From Lentisphaeria bacterium (GTDB lineage Bacteria > Verrucomicrobiota > Lentisphaeria > Victivallales > Victivallaceae): 64,000 bases of DNA. The DNA lies in NCBI GenBank assembly GCA_017462015.1, contig JAFTRX010000054.1, positions 62,001 through 126,000 on the forward strand. Direction: 5' to 3'. This document shows positions 1-7,946 of this stretch, in pieces (position 1 is the first letter of the stretch; each line of letters starts with the position of its first letter). Position numbers and translations under genes: made by a program. The notes beneath the pieces were generated by a model. The model saw only the letters and a list, made by a program, of their open reading frames with translations. It ran no database searches and was not told where the DNA came from.

Positions 1-315
1 CTCGCCGAGAACGGCATCTCCCTGCAATTCCGGGTGGCGGGCAATATATTTGATTTCGCGGAGGTCAAAGTGCTGCCAGCAATGGGGGCAGGTGACCCAG
101 GTGGCGGGGCCTTCGTTAAACGCAGGTTCTGCGGGCGCGGGTTCTTCCGGGATTTCCGGCATTACCGGAGGCGGAACCGGTTCTACTGCCGGCGGCGGCG
201 GTTGTATTGGAACGTGGAAGCGGAAATCGCAAACACTGCATGCAACTTTTTTTCCCTGAAATTCTTCGCCGAGTTCATATTCAGTGCCGCAGTTCGGACA
301 TTGAAAGATACACAT
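1..315 (-). CDS. Zinc-ribbon protein, N-terminal part (runs off the window)
   Basis: Read on the minus strand from an ATG at 315; 105 codons are present and the 3' end lies outside the window. The protein begins MCIFQCPNCGTEYELGEEF and has a first CxxC pair (CPNC) and a second (CSVC) in the first 35 residues, the form of an MJ0042-type zinc ribbon. A proline-rich linker follows (about residues 40-70), then another CPHC motif near residue 80. Such proteins are often membrane or regulatory proteins with an unrelated C-terminal domain, which cannot be seen here. GGAG lies 11 nt before the start, and a promoter-like TTGAAA/TATATT pair lies upstream at 401-429. No function can be assigned from this part. 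Confidence 0.75.
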   Translation of the reverse strand, partial: MCIFQCPNCGTEYELGEEFQGKKVACSVCDFRFHVPIQPPPPAVEPVPPPVMPEIPEEPAPAEPAFNEGPATWVTCPHCWQHFDLREIKYIARHPELQGDAVLGE

Positions 316-400
316 GATAACAACATCTCCAACAAATAAAAAATTTTGTAAAACCCTGATATATGGAATAAATTCCCCACAAAAATACTATATACACTAT

Positions 401-429
401 AATATAGTTATACCAGATATAAATTTCAA
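401..429 (-). promoter_or_regulatory. Promoter for the zinc-ribbon gene
   Basis: On the minus strand TTGAAA (424-429) and TATATT (401-406) are separated by 17 bp. It lies about 85 bp upstream of the zinc-ribbon ATG and matches the promoter form repeated through the window. Confidence 0.55.
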
Positions 430-482
430 GTGAAAAATATATTGCTATTAAAAAAAACCACAACTGTCCCATAAAAAACAGA

Positions 483-610
483 CTGCGGCGGCGCCTCGTG
501 GGCAATCTTACCGGCAAATCTGCGGACTCATCTTCAGTCGAGGACGTAAGTCCACTCCTTCAGCTTCGCCTTGATTTACCGGCAACCTTGCCCACGCGGC
601 GCCGCCGCAG
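483..610. repeat. Family A inverted-repeat element, copy 1
   Basis: Two 38-nt arms (483-520 and 573-610) are complementary at 33 of 38 positions, giving a long hairpin or terminal-inverted-repeat element of 128 bp. The arms begin CTGCGGCGGCGCC and end near a conserved CAAATC/GATTT core. The 52-nt centre holds a small GGAC-GTAA-GTCC hairpin (542-553). The element starts 24 bp after the rarA stop codon and ends in an A-run (T-run on the minus strand) at about 470-480, so it could also act as the rarA terminator. The rest of the 316-633 gap holds only the AT-rich promoter region of the zinc-ribbon gene; no gene is seen there. Confidence 0.8.
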
Positions 611-633
611 GTCATCTTTTTATGAGACAGCGG

Positions 634-1932
634 CTAATTTTTCTTGGAACGGAGGTTCTCCCAGTAGGCGAGGCGGCGGGAGATCTCGCGTTCAAAGCCG
701 CGTTCAACCGGGCGGTAGAAGCGTTTTCTGCCCATCGCTTCCGGGAAATAATTCTGACCGGAAAATCCGTCCGGGGTGTCGTGGTCGTAGATATAACCTT
801 TACCGTAACCGAGATCTTTCATCATTTTGGTCGGTGCATTGAGGATGTGAGCCGGGGGAGTGAGTGAAGAAAACTCTTTGGCAGCTCGCTTTGCAGCGTA
901 CCAGGCGGTCTCCGCGGCATTGGATTTTGGGGCAGTTCCGAGATAGATGATAAGTTCAGCTATGGCGAGTTCGCCTTCGGGAGAGCCGAGGCGGTCATAG
1001 GAATCCCAGGCGGCGATAGCGAGGGAGAGGGCGTTGGGGTCGGCAAGTCCGACATCTTCGGAGGCGAAGCGGGTGAGGCGGCGGAGGATGTAAGCGGGAT
1101 CTTCGCCGCTTTCAAGCATGCGTGCCGCCCAGTAGAGCGCGGCATCGGTGTCTGATCCGCGAAGAGATTTATGCAGTGCGCTGATAAGATTGTAGTGACC
1201 GTCACGGTCTTTGTCGTAAATGGGGGCGCGGCGTTGAACGACTTTGAGCAGAGCATCGGTATCGAGTATCTCGTTCATGCCGGTGAGATCGTAAACGGTT
1301 TCGAGGAGGTTGATAAAATATCTGCCGTCACCGTCCGCAAGATCGATAAGGGTTTGACGGGCATCGGGAGTCACGGGCAGTGGACGTGCCATGATGTTTT
1401 CGGCACGGGCGGTGAGCTGTTCGAGCGCAGACGCGGAAAGCGGTTTGAGCGTAAAAATCTTACAGCGGCTGAGCAGTGCGCTGTTGAGTTCAAAAGAGGG
1501 GTTTTCGGTAGTGGCGCCGACGAGGACGACCGTACCGTTTTCGACAAAGGGAAGAAAACCGTCCTGCTGTGCGCGGTTGAAGCGGTGTATCTCATCGACA
1601 AAAAGGAGGGTGCCTTCGCCGTACTGGTGATATTTTGCTGCATCATCAAAGGCTTTACGCAGATCGGCTACACCGGAAAAGACGGCTGAGAGCGCCGTAA
1701 AACGCAAATTGGTGCGGGAGGCAAGGATGCGTGCCAGTGTGGTTTTTCCGCAGCCGGGAGGCCCCCAGAGGATAAAGCTGGACAACTTGCCCGAATCGAT
1801 CATGCGGCGCAACGGCGCACCTTCGCCGAGCAATTCATCCTGACCGACGATATCTTCGATCGCTGTCGGGCGCATCCGGTCGGCAAGCGGGCGGGTGACC
1901 ATGGAGTCGGAGAAAAGTGAATTTTGTTCCAT
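634..1932 (-). CDS. rarA: Replication-associated recombination protein A (RarA/MgsA), AAA+ ATPase
   Basis: 432 aa, full length for the family. RarA is a clamp-loader-like AAA+ ATPase that acts at stalled replication forks. Visible motifs are Walker A GPPGCGKT (57-64), Walker B LLFVDEIH (109-116), and a sensor-1 region GATTENPSFE near 138 followed by the SRC arginine-finger segment. The C-terminal half carries the MgsA tetramerisation-type region (LGTAPKSNAAETAW, GYGKGYIYDHD). It is transcribed from the CYTH gene side with only 3 bp between the two genes, so the pair is probably co-transcribed. A family A repeat follows its stop codon. Confidence 0.95.
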   Translation of the reverse strand: MEQNSLFSDSMVTRPLADRMRPTAIEDIVGQDELLGEGAPLRRMIDSGKLSSFILWGPPGCGKTTLARILASRTNLRFTALSAVFSGVADLRKAFDDAAKYHQYGEGTLLFVDEIHRFNRAQQDGFLPFVENGTVVLVGATTENPSFELNSALLSRCKIFTLKPLSASALEQLTARAENIMARPLPVTPDARQTLIDLADGDGRYFINLLETVYDLTGMNEILDTDALLKVVQRRAPIYDKDRDGHYNLISALHKSLRGSDTDAALYWAARMLESGEDPAYILRRLTRFASEDVGLADPNALSLAIAAWDSYDRLGSPEGELAIAELIIYLGTAPKSNAAETAWYAAKRAAKEFSSLTPPAHILNAPTKMMKDLGYGKGYIYDHDTPDGFSGQNYFPEAMGRKRFYRPVERGFEREISRRLAYWENLRSKKN

Positions 1933-1935
1933 AAC

Positions 1936-2424
1936 TTATTCTCCGTCAGATGTTTTGTCCCAGGTGGAATATGGTTCGCGGCTCAACGCGCGGTTGGTGT
2001 AGCGCTTGTCGTCGGAGACTTCCATTCCCAGCCAATCAGGAACGCGGAAGGTGGTATACGGTGTCGGAAGTTCGATTTCCGCAGTAAAGAGCGGGGCATT
2101 GGCGTTGAGATACTCGTCAACTTCCCAGACAAGACCATTTTCGGCGGGGATGGTGTAACGGATTTTTTCGACAATGGAATCTTTGGTCATGGTGTCAAGC
2201 ATGGTATCGGCATCCTCCGGCGGGATCGGGTATTCAAACTCCGCACGGGATATGCCGCTGGCGCGGCCTTTTATCGTAAGAAACGCAGCTGTATCGGTGC
2301 GGCGGACACGGATGGTCGATACGGCACCGCCGAGATAGCCCTGACGCATCGGGGTCGCAGAGGTGACACTGTTCCGCCATGAGTCGGAGGAAACGAGGAA
2401 TTTGCGTTCTATTTCAACAGCCAT
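1936..2424 (-). CDS. CYTH domain protein (triphosphate-binding)
   Basis: 162 aa with the defining N-terminal EIERKFLV motif (residues 4-11), then alternating charged strands (RVRRT, LTIKGR, EFEYPIP, EVDEY, AEIELP) that form the CYTH tunnel. CYTH enzymes hydrolyse or cyclise triphosphates; single-domain bacterial members are often inorganic triphosphatases or have unproven substrates. A short sequence resembling a weak ribosome site, GGAAAAAAAG, precedes the ATG. A strong terminator of the upstream gene lies at 2443-2482, so either read-through or a promoter not recognised here drives it. Confidence 0.85.
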   Translation of the reverse strand: MAVEIERKFLVSSDSWRNSVTSATPMRQGYLGGAVSTIRVRRTDTAAFLTIKGRASGISRAEFEYPIPPEDADTMLDTMTKDSIVEKIRYTIPAENGLVWEVDEYLNANAPLFTAEIELPTPYTTFRVPDWLGMEVSDDKRYTNRALSREPYSTWDKTSDGE

Positions 2425-2442
2425 GAACTTTTTTTCCGGATT

Positions 2443-2482
2443 AAAAAACGGAGGAAACGCCGTTTGGCAGCGTTCCTCCGTT
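2443..2482 (-). terminator. Rho-independent terminator after the GGGtGRT gene
   Basis: On the minus strand a 12-bp stem (ACGGAGGAACGC paired with GCGTTTCCTCCGT, one wobble or bulge) is followed directly by TTTTTT. It starts 27 bp after the GGGtGRT stop codon. Confidence 0.8.
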
Positions 2483-2508
2483 GGGATCAGTAGACTTCCT
2501 GACGAAGA

Positions 2509-3507
2509 TTACTTCGCCTGGGAAACCGCCACGGCAACCGCGACAGAGGCACCGACCATCGGGTTGTTACCCATACCGATCAGACCCATCATCTCGACGT
2601 GAGCCGGGACGCTGGAAGAACCGGCGAACTGGGCATCACCGTGCATGCGGCCCATGGTATCGGTCATGCCGTAGCTGGCGGGACCGGCAGCCATGTTGTC
2701 CGGGTGGAGGGTACGACCGGTACCACCGCCGGAGGCGACGCTGAAGTATTTGCGGCCGTTTTCGGTAGCCCACTTCTTGTAGGTACCGGCGACGGGGTGC
2801 TGGAAGCGGGTCGGGTTGGTGGAGTTACCGGTGATGGAGACGTCAACACCTTCGTGGATCATGATGGCGACACCTTCGCTGACATCATCGGAACCATAGC
2901 ACTTGACCGCAGCTTTGGGACCATCGGAGAAAGCTTTTTCTTCAACGATCTTGAGTTCGCCGGTGAAGTAGTCGTATTCGGTTTCAACATAGGTGAATCC
3001 GTTGATGCGGCTGATGATGTAAGCGGCATCTTTGCCGAGACCGTTGAGGATGACGCGGAGAGCTTCTTTGCGGACTTTGTTCGCAGTCTTGGCGATACCG
3101 ATGGCGCCTTCAGCGGCGGCAAAGGATTCGTGACCGGCGAGGAAGCAGAAGCACTTGGTTTCTTCGCGCAGCAGCATGGCGGCGAGGTTGCCGTGGCCGA
3201 GACCGACAGCGCGGTTGTCAGCAACAGAACCGGGGATGCAGAACGCCTGAAGACCGATACCGATCTTTTCAGCGGCGTCGGCGGCATCTTTGGCACCGGC
3301 TTTGAATGCGATGGCGGCACCGAGGGTGTAAGCCCAGACGGCGTTTTCAAATGCGATGGGCTGAACGCCCTTGACGATAGCTTCCACGTCAACGCCTTTG
3401 GCAAGGCAGAGGTCGCGGGCAGCTTCGAGACTTTCAATACCGTATTCGGCAAGCGCTTTTTCGATTTTGGCGATCCGGCGCTCGTAACCTTCAAATTTCA
3501 CGCTCAT
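2509..3507 (-). CDS. GGGtGRT family protein
   Basis: 332 aa. The family is named after the motif GGGTGRT, seen here at residues 260-266 inside SVASGGGTGRTLHPDNMA. Cysteines occur at 34, 90, 119, 121 and 203; CFCF at 119-122 is notable. No catalytic activity has been established for the family as far as I know. The gene lies 24 bp downstream of a NifU-like scaffold gene under one promoter and is closed by a strong terminator, so the two form a closed two-gene operon. The pairing points to Fe-S cluster or metal-cofactor handling, which is inference from context. Recognition of the family is from the named motif and overall sequence. Confidence 0.9.
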   Translation of the reverse strand: MSVKFEGYERRIAKIEKALAEYGIESLEAARDLCLAKGVDVEAIVKGVQPIAFENAVWAYTLGAAIAFKAGAKDAADAAEKIGIGLQAFCIPGSVADNRAVGLGHGNLAAMLLREETKCFCFLAGHESFAAAEGAIGIAKTANKVRKEALRVILNGLGKDAAYIISRINGFTYVETEYDYFTGELKIVEEKAFSDGPKAAVKCYGSDDVSEGVAIMIHEGVDVSITGNSTNPTRFQHPVAGTYKKWATENGRKYFSVASGGGTGRTLHPDNMAAGPASYGMTDTMGRMHGDAQFAGSSSVPAHVEMMGLIGMGNNPMVGASVAVAVAVSQAK

Positions 3508-3531
3508 AGTATGAACTCCTAAATTTATATG

Positions 3532-4236
3532 TTACTGTTTGCGCGGGTCGATCTTTTTGACAGCTTCGTCGAAGCGGCCATAGGATTTGACGTTGTTTTC
3601 AAACGCTTCGGCAGGGGCGGCACCATTGCGGATGGCTTCCATCATCTTGCCGAGGTGGACGAACTTGTAACCGATGATCTCATCGTTGGCATCCAGACCG
3701 ATTTCGAGGACATAGCCTTCGGCCATTTCCAGGTAACGGGGTCCTTTTTCCAGAGTGGAGAACATGGTACCGACCTGAGAACGCAGACCTTTGCCCAAGT
3801 CTTCCAGACCGGCGCCGATGGGGAGACCGTTTTCGCTGAAAGCAGTCTGGGTACGGCCGTAGACGATCTGCTTGAAGAGTTCGCGCATGGCAACGTTGAT
3901 GGCATCGCAGACCAGGTCGGAGTTCAATGCTTCGAGAATGGTCTTGCCGGGAAGGATTTCAGAAGCCATAGCGGCGCTGTGGGTCATACCGGAGCAGCCG
4001 AGAGTTTCGACCAGCGCTTCCTGGATCACGCCGTCTTTGACGTTCAGCGTGAGTTTGCAGCATCCCTGCTGCGGAGCGCACCAGCCGATACCGTGGGTCA
4101 GACCTGAAATATCACTGATTTGTTTGGATTTTACCCATTTTCCTTCTTCCGGAATCGGGGCGGGACCGTGTTTGACACCTTTGGCGACACGGCACATCTG
4201 CTCAACTTCATGTGAGCACTGATAGGGACAACTCAT
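3532..4236 (-). CDS. NifU-like iron-sulfur cluster scaffold-type protein
   Basis: 234 aa from ATG 4236; this start was chosen because AGGAG lies 9 nt upstream, while a longer reading frame to 4296 would place translation inside the promoter. The protein carries conserved-looking cysteines at 3, 7, 15, 53, 59, 60, 81 and 110, with segments GWCAPQQGCCKLTL and ETLGCSGMTHSAA resembling the IscU/NifU N-terminal fold, in which cysteines hold a nascent Fe-S cluster. It is longer than classic IscU (about 130 aa) and has an extra C-terminal domain. It is first in the operon with the GGGtGRT gene. Confidence 0.85.
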   Translation of the reverse strand: MSCPYQCSHEVEQMCRVAKGVKHGPAPIPEEGKWVKSKQISDISGLTHGIGWCAPQQGCCKLTLNVKDGVIQEALVETLGCSGMTHSAAMASEILPGKTILEALNSDLVCDAINVAMRELFKQIVYGRTQTAFSENGLPIGAGLEDLGKGLRSQVGTMFSTLEKGPRYLEMAEGYVLEIGLDANDEIIGYKFVHLGKMMEAIRNGAAPAEAFENNVKSYGRFDEAVKKIDPRKQ

Positions 4237-4296
4237 TCTCCGGTTCTCCTGTTGATTAAAGGTTGCACAAAGCAAAATAGCTGTAACATACTCCAT

Positions 4297-4324
4297 AATA
4301 TAGCACGTGAATATAAAAAATCAA
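4297..4324 (-). promoter_or_regulatory. Promoter for the NifU-like/GGGtGRT operon
   Basis: TTGATT (4319-4324, minus strand) and TATATT (4297-4302) are spaced 16 bp, giving a leader of about 50 nt before the ATG at 4236. It is divergent from the aldolase promoter. Confidence 0.6.
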
Positions 4325-4359
4325 GTCGCGTCAAGTGACAAAACATTGCAGATTTTTAC

Positions 4360-4388
4360 TTGATTTTCGGTTCAATGTGCGCTATATT
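4360..4388 (+). promoter_or_regulatory. Promoter for fba
   Basis: TTGATT (4360-4365), a 17-bp spacer and TATATT (4383-4388). The expected start near 4396 leaves a leader of about 45 nt; AAGGAG lies 9 nt before the ATG at 4443. Confidence 0.65.
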
Positions 4389-4442
4389 ATATGTACGTAA
4401 ATACGGACAACCGTAAACCATAAAAAATCAAGGAGTCAAAAA

Positions 4443-5420
4443 ATGGTCGATTACAAATCCCTCGGATTGGTGAACACCCGCGAACTTTTCGCGAAGGCCG
4501 TCAAAGGCGGATACGCTATCCCCGCCTACAACTTCAACAATATGGAACAGCTGCAGGCTATCATTCAGGCTTGCGTTGAAACCGAATCCCCGCTGATCCT
4601 CCAGGTCTCCAAGGGCGCCCGTGAATACGCCAACCAGACCTTGCTGCGCTACATGGCTCAGGGTGCGGTCGAGTATGCCAAAGAGATCAACAACGGCAAA
4701 CTCATCCCCATCGTTCTGCACCTCGACCACGGTCCCGATTTTGAAACCTGCAAAAGCTGCATCGACTTCGGCTTCTCCAGCGTCATGATCGACGGATCCC
4801 ACCTTCCCTACGAAGAAAACATCGCCGAAACCCGCAAGGTTGTTGAATACGCCCACGCTCACGATGTCACCGTCGAAGGCGAACTCGGTGTTCTCGCCGG
4901 TGTTGAAGATGATGTCAAGGCTGAAACCCACACCTACACCCGTCCGGAAGAGGTCGAAGACTTCGTCAAACGTACCGGCGTGGATTCTCTTGCCATCGCC
5001 ATCGGTACCAGCCACGGCGCTTACAAGTTCAAGCCCGGCGACGATCCGAAAATCCGTCTGGACATCCTCGCTGAAATCGAAAAGCGTATCCCCGGATTCC
5101 CCATCGTTCTCCACGGTTCTTCCAGCGTTCCCCAGGATCTGGTCAAGATCATCAACGAAAACGGCGGTAAACTGAAAGATGCCATCGGTATCGGCGAAGA
5201 CCAGCTCCGCGCCGCTGCCAAGAGCGCTGTCTGCAAAATCAACATCGACTCTGACGGCCGTCTCGCCATGACCGCTGCCATTCGCAAGGTCTTCAACGAA
5301 AAGCCGGGCGAATTTGACCCGCGTAAATATCTCGGTCCTGCCCGTACCAGCTTGAAAGAGCTGTACATCCGCAAGAACAAAGAAGTTCTGGGTTCCGCCG
5401 GACACGCGTTCGACAAATAA
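4443..5420 (+). CDS. fba: Class II fructose-1,6-bisphosphate aldolase
   Basis: 325 aa, normal for the family. The enzyme cleaves fructose 1,6-bisphosphate to dihydroxyacetone phosphate and glyceraldehyde 3-phosphate in the cytoplasm using a zinc ion. Zinc-ligand motifs are visible: HLDHG (93-97), GELG near 147, GTSHGAYKF and VLHGSSSVP, followed by KINIDSD in the phosphate-binding part. It is a single-gene unit with its own promoter and a strong terminator, and its codon use is strongly biased to C-ending codons, as expected for a highly expressed glycolytic gene. Confidence 0.95.
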   Translation: MVDYKSLGLVNTRELFAKAVKGGYAIPAYNFNNMEQLQAIIQACVETESPLILQVSKGAREYANQTLLRYMAQGAVEYAKEINNGKLIPIVLHLDHGPDFETCKSCIDFGFSSVMIDGSHLPYEENIAETRKVVEYAHAHDVTVEGELGVLAGVEDDVKAETHTYTRPEEVEDFVKRTGVDSLAIAIGTSHGAYKFKPGDDPKIRLDILAEIEKRIPGFPIVLHGSSSVPQDLVKIINENGGKLKDAIGIGEDQLRAAAKSAVCKINIDSDGRLAMTAAIRKVFNEKPGEFDPRKYLGPARTSLKELYIRKNKEVLGSAGHAFDK

Positions 5421-5480
5421 TTCTGCACAACGATTTCCCGGAGAATATCACTTCCTCCGGGAAATATTTGCGAATTGAGA

Positions 5481-5525
5481 GGGAGCTGCTGCAAAACCTT
5501 GAGTTTTGCAGCAGTTCCTTTTTTT
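5481..5525 (+). terminator. Terminator after fba
   Basis: Stem GGAGCTGCTGCAAAAC / GTTTTGCAGCAGTTCC with a CTTGA loop, followed by eight T. A second 10-bp hairpin (5434-5464, TTTCCCGGAG/CTCCGGGAAA) lies just before it. The convergent EptA-like gene ends at 5551. Confidence 0.9.
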
Positions 5526-5550
5526 GCTGACGTGGAAGAGGGGATCCCGG

Positions 5551-7236
5551 TTACTGTGCGGGGATATAATCCTCTTCTCCCCAGGCGATCACCCGGCGCG
5601 GCGGCAGGTATCCCGGAGAGAGGAGATCATCCTGTGCCGGAATCATCTTTGCCGGTATCTGCATCAACCGGGCAATAAGCTGCAGGGCAAGGTCGGTTTG
5701 GAATGGTTTATCTGCTGCATGCCGGGCAAGTTTTACCGTTTCCGGATAGTGTTCCCAGTATGCCGCGTTGAAATATAAGAGCATCGGGATTTCGTAATAT
5801 ACCGCTTCACGGGTGGTCATGGAACGGCGGGATATTGGTTCTTCGCTGTGATCCGGGATGTAAAGCACGAACGCCGGTTGGGGACAATTTTCCGCCGCAG
5901 CGTGTATGTCGGCAATAATGCTGTTTGTATACACGATACTGCGATCATAGGCATCCAGGCCGCGCAAAAGATGCGAATACTTTTTTTGCCACGCTTCCGG
6001 AACCCGGAAATTCTGGTCATAATGACTTCCCATTAAATGAACAAAATGCAAATTGGCGTTATCTTTGGAGTTGGATATTTCCTGACAAACCGGAGACAGA
6101 AGTTCGCCGTCATAATGGTTTTTCCCGTCATCGGAATAGGAGCGTTTGCGGTCAGCGTTGGTGAAAAGCAGAGCCAATACGCTTGACCATGCCCCGTGTG
6201 AACGCTGCATATCATGCAGTGATACGGCGGCGCCGGCATGTTGGAAGTATTCGCAAATCCCATATTCCGGAGGAGTGTATTTGTTCAATATCCGGGCATT
6301 GGTCAGCATGAAAAATATGGAGTGCATGGTCGATGCTGTCGCACTGATGGTATCGGTAAAACATATCATTCCGTTGTCGTATGAATGTTTCAGAAAACAG
6401 TCGGTGTCTTTATTGTAGCCATACAGCGAGTGGTGGGCGCGATTGTCGGACTCGCCGATTATAACGATTCCGGAGACGGGACGTGGGTTCTGTTTCAAAA
6501 CATCCTTCATTTCCGGCGGCAGTACCGGAGCGGCAACGGTGCGCGCCGCCGTGGTGAGAAAATGGTCTTTTGTATTCAGATCGACGACAAAGCTCCATAT
6601 CTGATCCGGGTGGTTGCGCAGTGTGCTTTCTCCGGGGAAAAGCAGGGTGAATGCCGTGCAGAAAAGCAATATCAACAGTTGGATACTGCACTTTGCCGGG
6701 GTTTTGAATTGGTGCAGAATAAAAAATATTCCAGTTGAAACAAGCATTATCAGCATCGACAGCAGCAGCGGTATCAGCGCATTGCCCTGACTGAACATCG
6801 CGGTGAAATATTCCCGTATCTCCTGCCGGTCAGTAGCGCGCAGTATCACGATCATATCTTTCATCGGACACGAATAACGCACGACCATGTAGCAGTCGGT
6901 CACTCCCAGCAGAAGTTCCATGCATGTAAAGATGGTCAATGCGGCTGTGGCGAATTTTCCGGGAAGCAGTTGGAGCAGGGCATAAATTCCGGTCCACAAT
7001 ATCCACACTTGCAGCAGAGCAATATAATTTCCCGGTGTGGCGAGGATTTCTGCAACAGCTCCCATTCCCCGGAAACAGCTGTTGTCGAATGCCCATAGCG
7101 CGGCGGTGAACCGGAACAGCCAGCTCAAAGTCAATGATGCAATGAATACAAAATAACGCAGAGAGAAAAATTTTTTGATTTCAACGGTATCAATATTGCC
7201 CATTTTGAGGAGCTGTTTCAGTTTTTTGCTGTTCAT
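5551..7236 (-). CDS. Inner-membrane phosphoethanolamine transferase-like protein (EptA family)
   Basis: 561 aa. Five hydrophobic helices lie in the first 205 residues (about 28-50, 70-91, 95-117, 152-175, 184-201), followed by a periplasmic alkaline-phosphatase-superfamily domain. In the domain GESDNR (261-266) matches the family's GETAR metal-binding strand, SATAST (298-303) holds the nucleophile threonine position, and HLMGSHYD (399-406) and PDHSEE (460-465) match the other metal-site motifs. Family members add phosphoethanolamine to lipid A or core sugars. The motifs deviate from the consensus (GES for GET, DHSEE for SDHGE), so the donor or acceptor may differ. Its ATG overlaps the rsmE stop by 4 bp. 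Confidence 0.8.
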   Translation of the reverse strand: MNSKKLKQLLKMGNIDTVEIKKFFSLRYFVFIASLTLSWLFRFTAALWAFDNSCFRGMGAVAEILATPGNYIALLQVWILWTGIYALLQLLPGKFATAALTIFTCMELLLGVTDCYMVVRYSCPMKDMIVILRATDRQEIREYFTAMFSQGNALIPLLLSMLIMLVSTGIFFILHQFKTPAKCSIQLLILLFCTAFTLLFPGESTLRNHPDQIWSFVVDLNTKDHFLTTAARTVAAPVLPPEMKDVLKQNPRPVSGIVIIGESDNRAHHSLYGYNKDTDCFLKHSYDNGMICFTDTISATASTMHSIFFMLTNARILNKYTPPEYGICEYFQHAGAAVSLHDMQRSHGAWSSVLALLFTNADRKRSYSDDGKNHYDGELLSPVCQEISNSKDNANLHFVHLMGSHYDQNFRVPEAWQKKYSHLLRGLDAYDRSIVYTNSIIADIHAAAENCPQPAFVLYIPDHSEEPISRRSMTTREAVYYEIPMLLYFNAAYWEHYPETVKLARHAADKPFQTDLALQLIARLMQIPAKMIPAQDDLLSPGYLPPRRVIAWGEEDYIPAQ

Positions 7237-7946
7237 CGTGAAAGTTTTGCCAGCAATGCGGTGACGGCATATTCACTGCGCAGTACCCGTTGTCCCAGAG
7301 TTACCGGGGTCATTCCGGCACTTTCCAGCATCATGTTTTCATAATCGGTAAAACCGCCTTCCGGCCCTGCGGCAACGATGATTTTGCCCTGCGGCGGCAG
7401 CGGTAAAGGAGTTGCCGCCCGGGGGTGACCGAAGAGCGCCAGTGCGGAATCTTTTACCAACTGCGGCAGGATATCTTCGACAAACGGCTTGAAGCGGGTG
7501 TGATATTCAAACTCCGGATAAACGGTATCGCCGCACTGTTCAAGAGCAAGGCGTATTTCGTGGTCGAGTTCATTCTCCCGGAGAACACTGGATTGCCAGT
7601 AACTTTTTTCCACCTTTGCCGCGTGGATGAAATGTATTTTTTTCACCCCCATGGTCAATGCGCCGTGGAGGATTTTCTTGAATGTCGGCGGCCGCTGGAG
7701 CGCACACACCAGAGTAATTGGTGACGGCGGCGGGGGAGGTGTGGTCAATTCGGGCTGTAAAATGGCACGTTCATCTTCCATTGCAGTTATGACCGATGTG
7801 CCCAGCATACCGTCTTTCATTCCGGTACGGATGGTGTCTCCTGCTTGCGCTTTGATGATGTCACGCAACTGCAAAAAACGTCTCCCGGAAATGGCAATGG
7901 TTCCGGGAGAGATAAAATCACTTTGATCTATGAGCAGAAGATTCAC
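7233..7946 (-). CDS. rsmE: 16S rRNA (uracil-1498-N3)-methyltransferase
   Basis: 237 aa, the usual size. RsmE methylates U1498 of 16S rRNA with S-adenosylmethionine and belongs to the knotted SPOUT class. Motifs of the SAM-binding knot are clear: GPEGGF (194-199) and LGQRVLRSE (217-225). A proline-rich stretch (TPPPPPSP, 69-76) joins the N-terminal PUA-like part to the knot. The gene overlaps pgi upstream and the EptA-like gene downstream by 4 bp each, so translation of the three is coupled. Confidence 0.95.
   Translation of the reverse strand: MNLLLIDQSDFISPGTIAISGRRFLQLRDIIKAQAGDTIRTGMKDGMLGTSVITAMEDERAILQPELTTPPPPPSPITLVCALQRPPTFKKILHGALTMGVKKIHFIHAAKVEKSYWQSSVLRENELDHEIRLALEQCGDTVYPEFEYHTRFKPFVEDILPQLVKDSALALFGHPRAATPLPLPPQGKIIVAAGPEGGFTDYENMMLESAGMTPVTLGQRVLRSEYAVTALLAKLSR

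Noticed and set aside
281-517. Hydrophobic open frame upstream of the zinc-ribbon gene
   Set aside because: It covers an AT-rich promoter region; the hydrophobic residues come from A/T-rich codons and there is no ribosome site.
2599-3522. Long open frame opposite the GGGtGRT gene
   Set aside because: It is the complement of a strongly codon-biased gene and lacks a ribosome site and family features. The same applies to 4428-5405 (opposite fba), 34138-35589 (opposite serC), 42509-44224 (opposite rseP) and 53011-54726 (opposite the RND gene).
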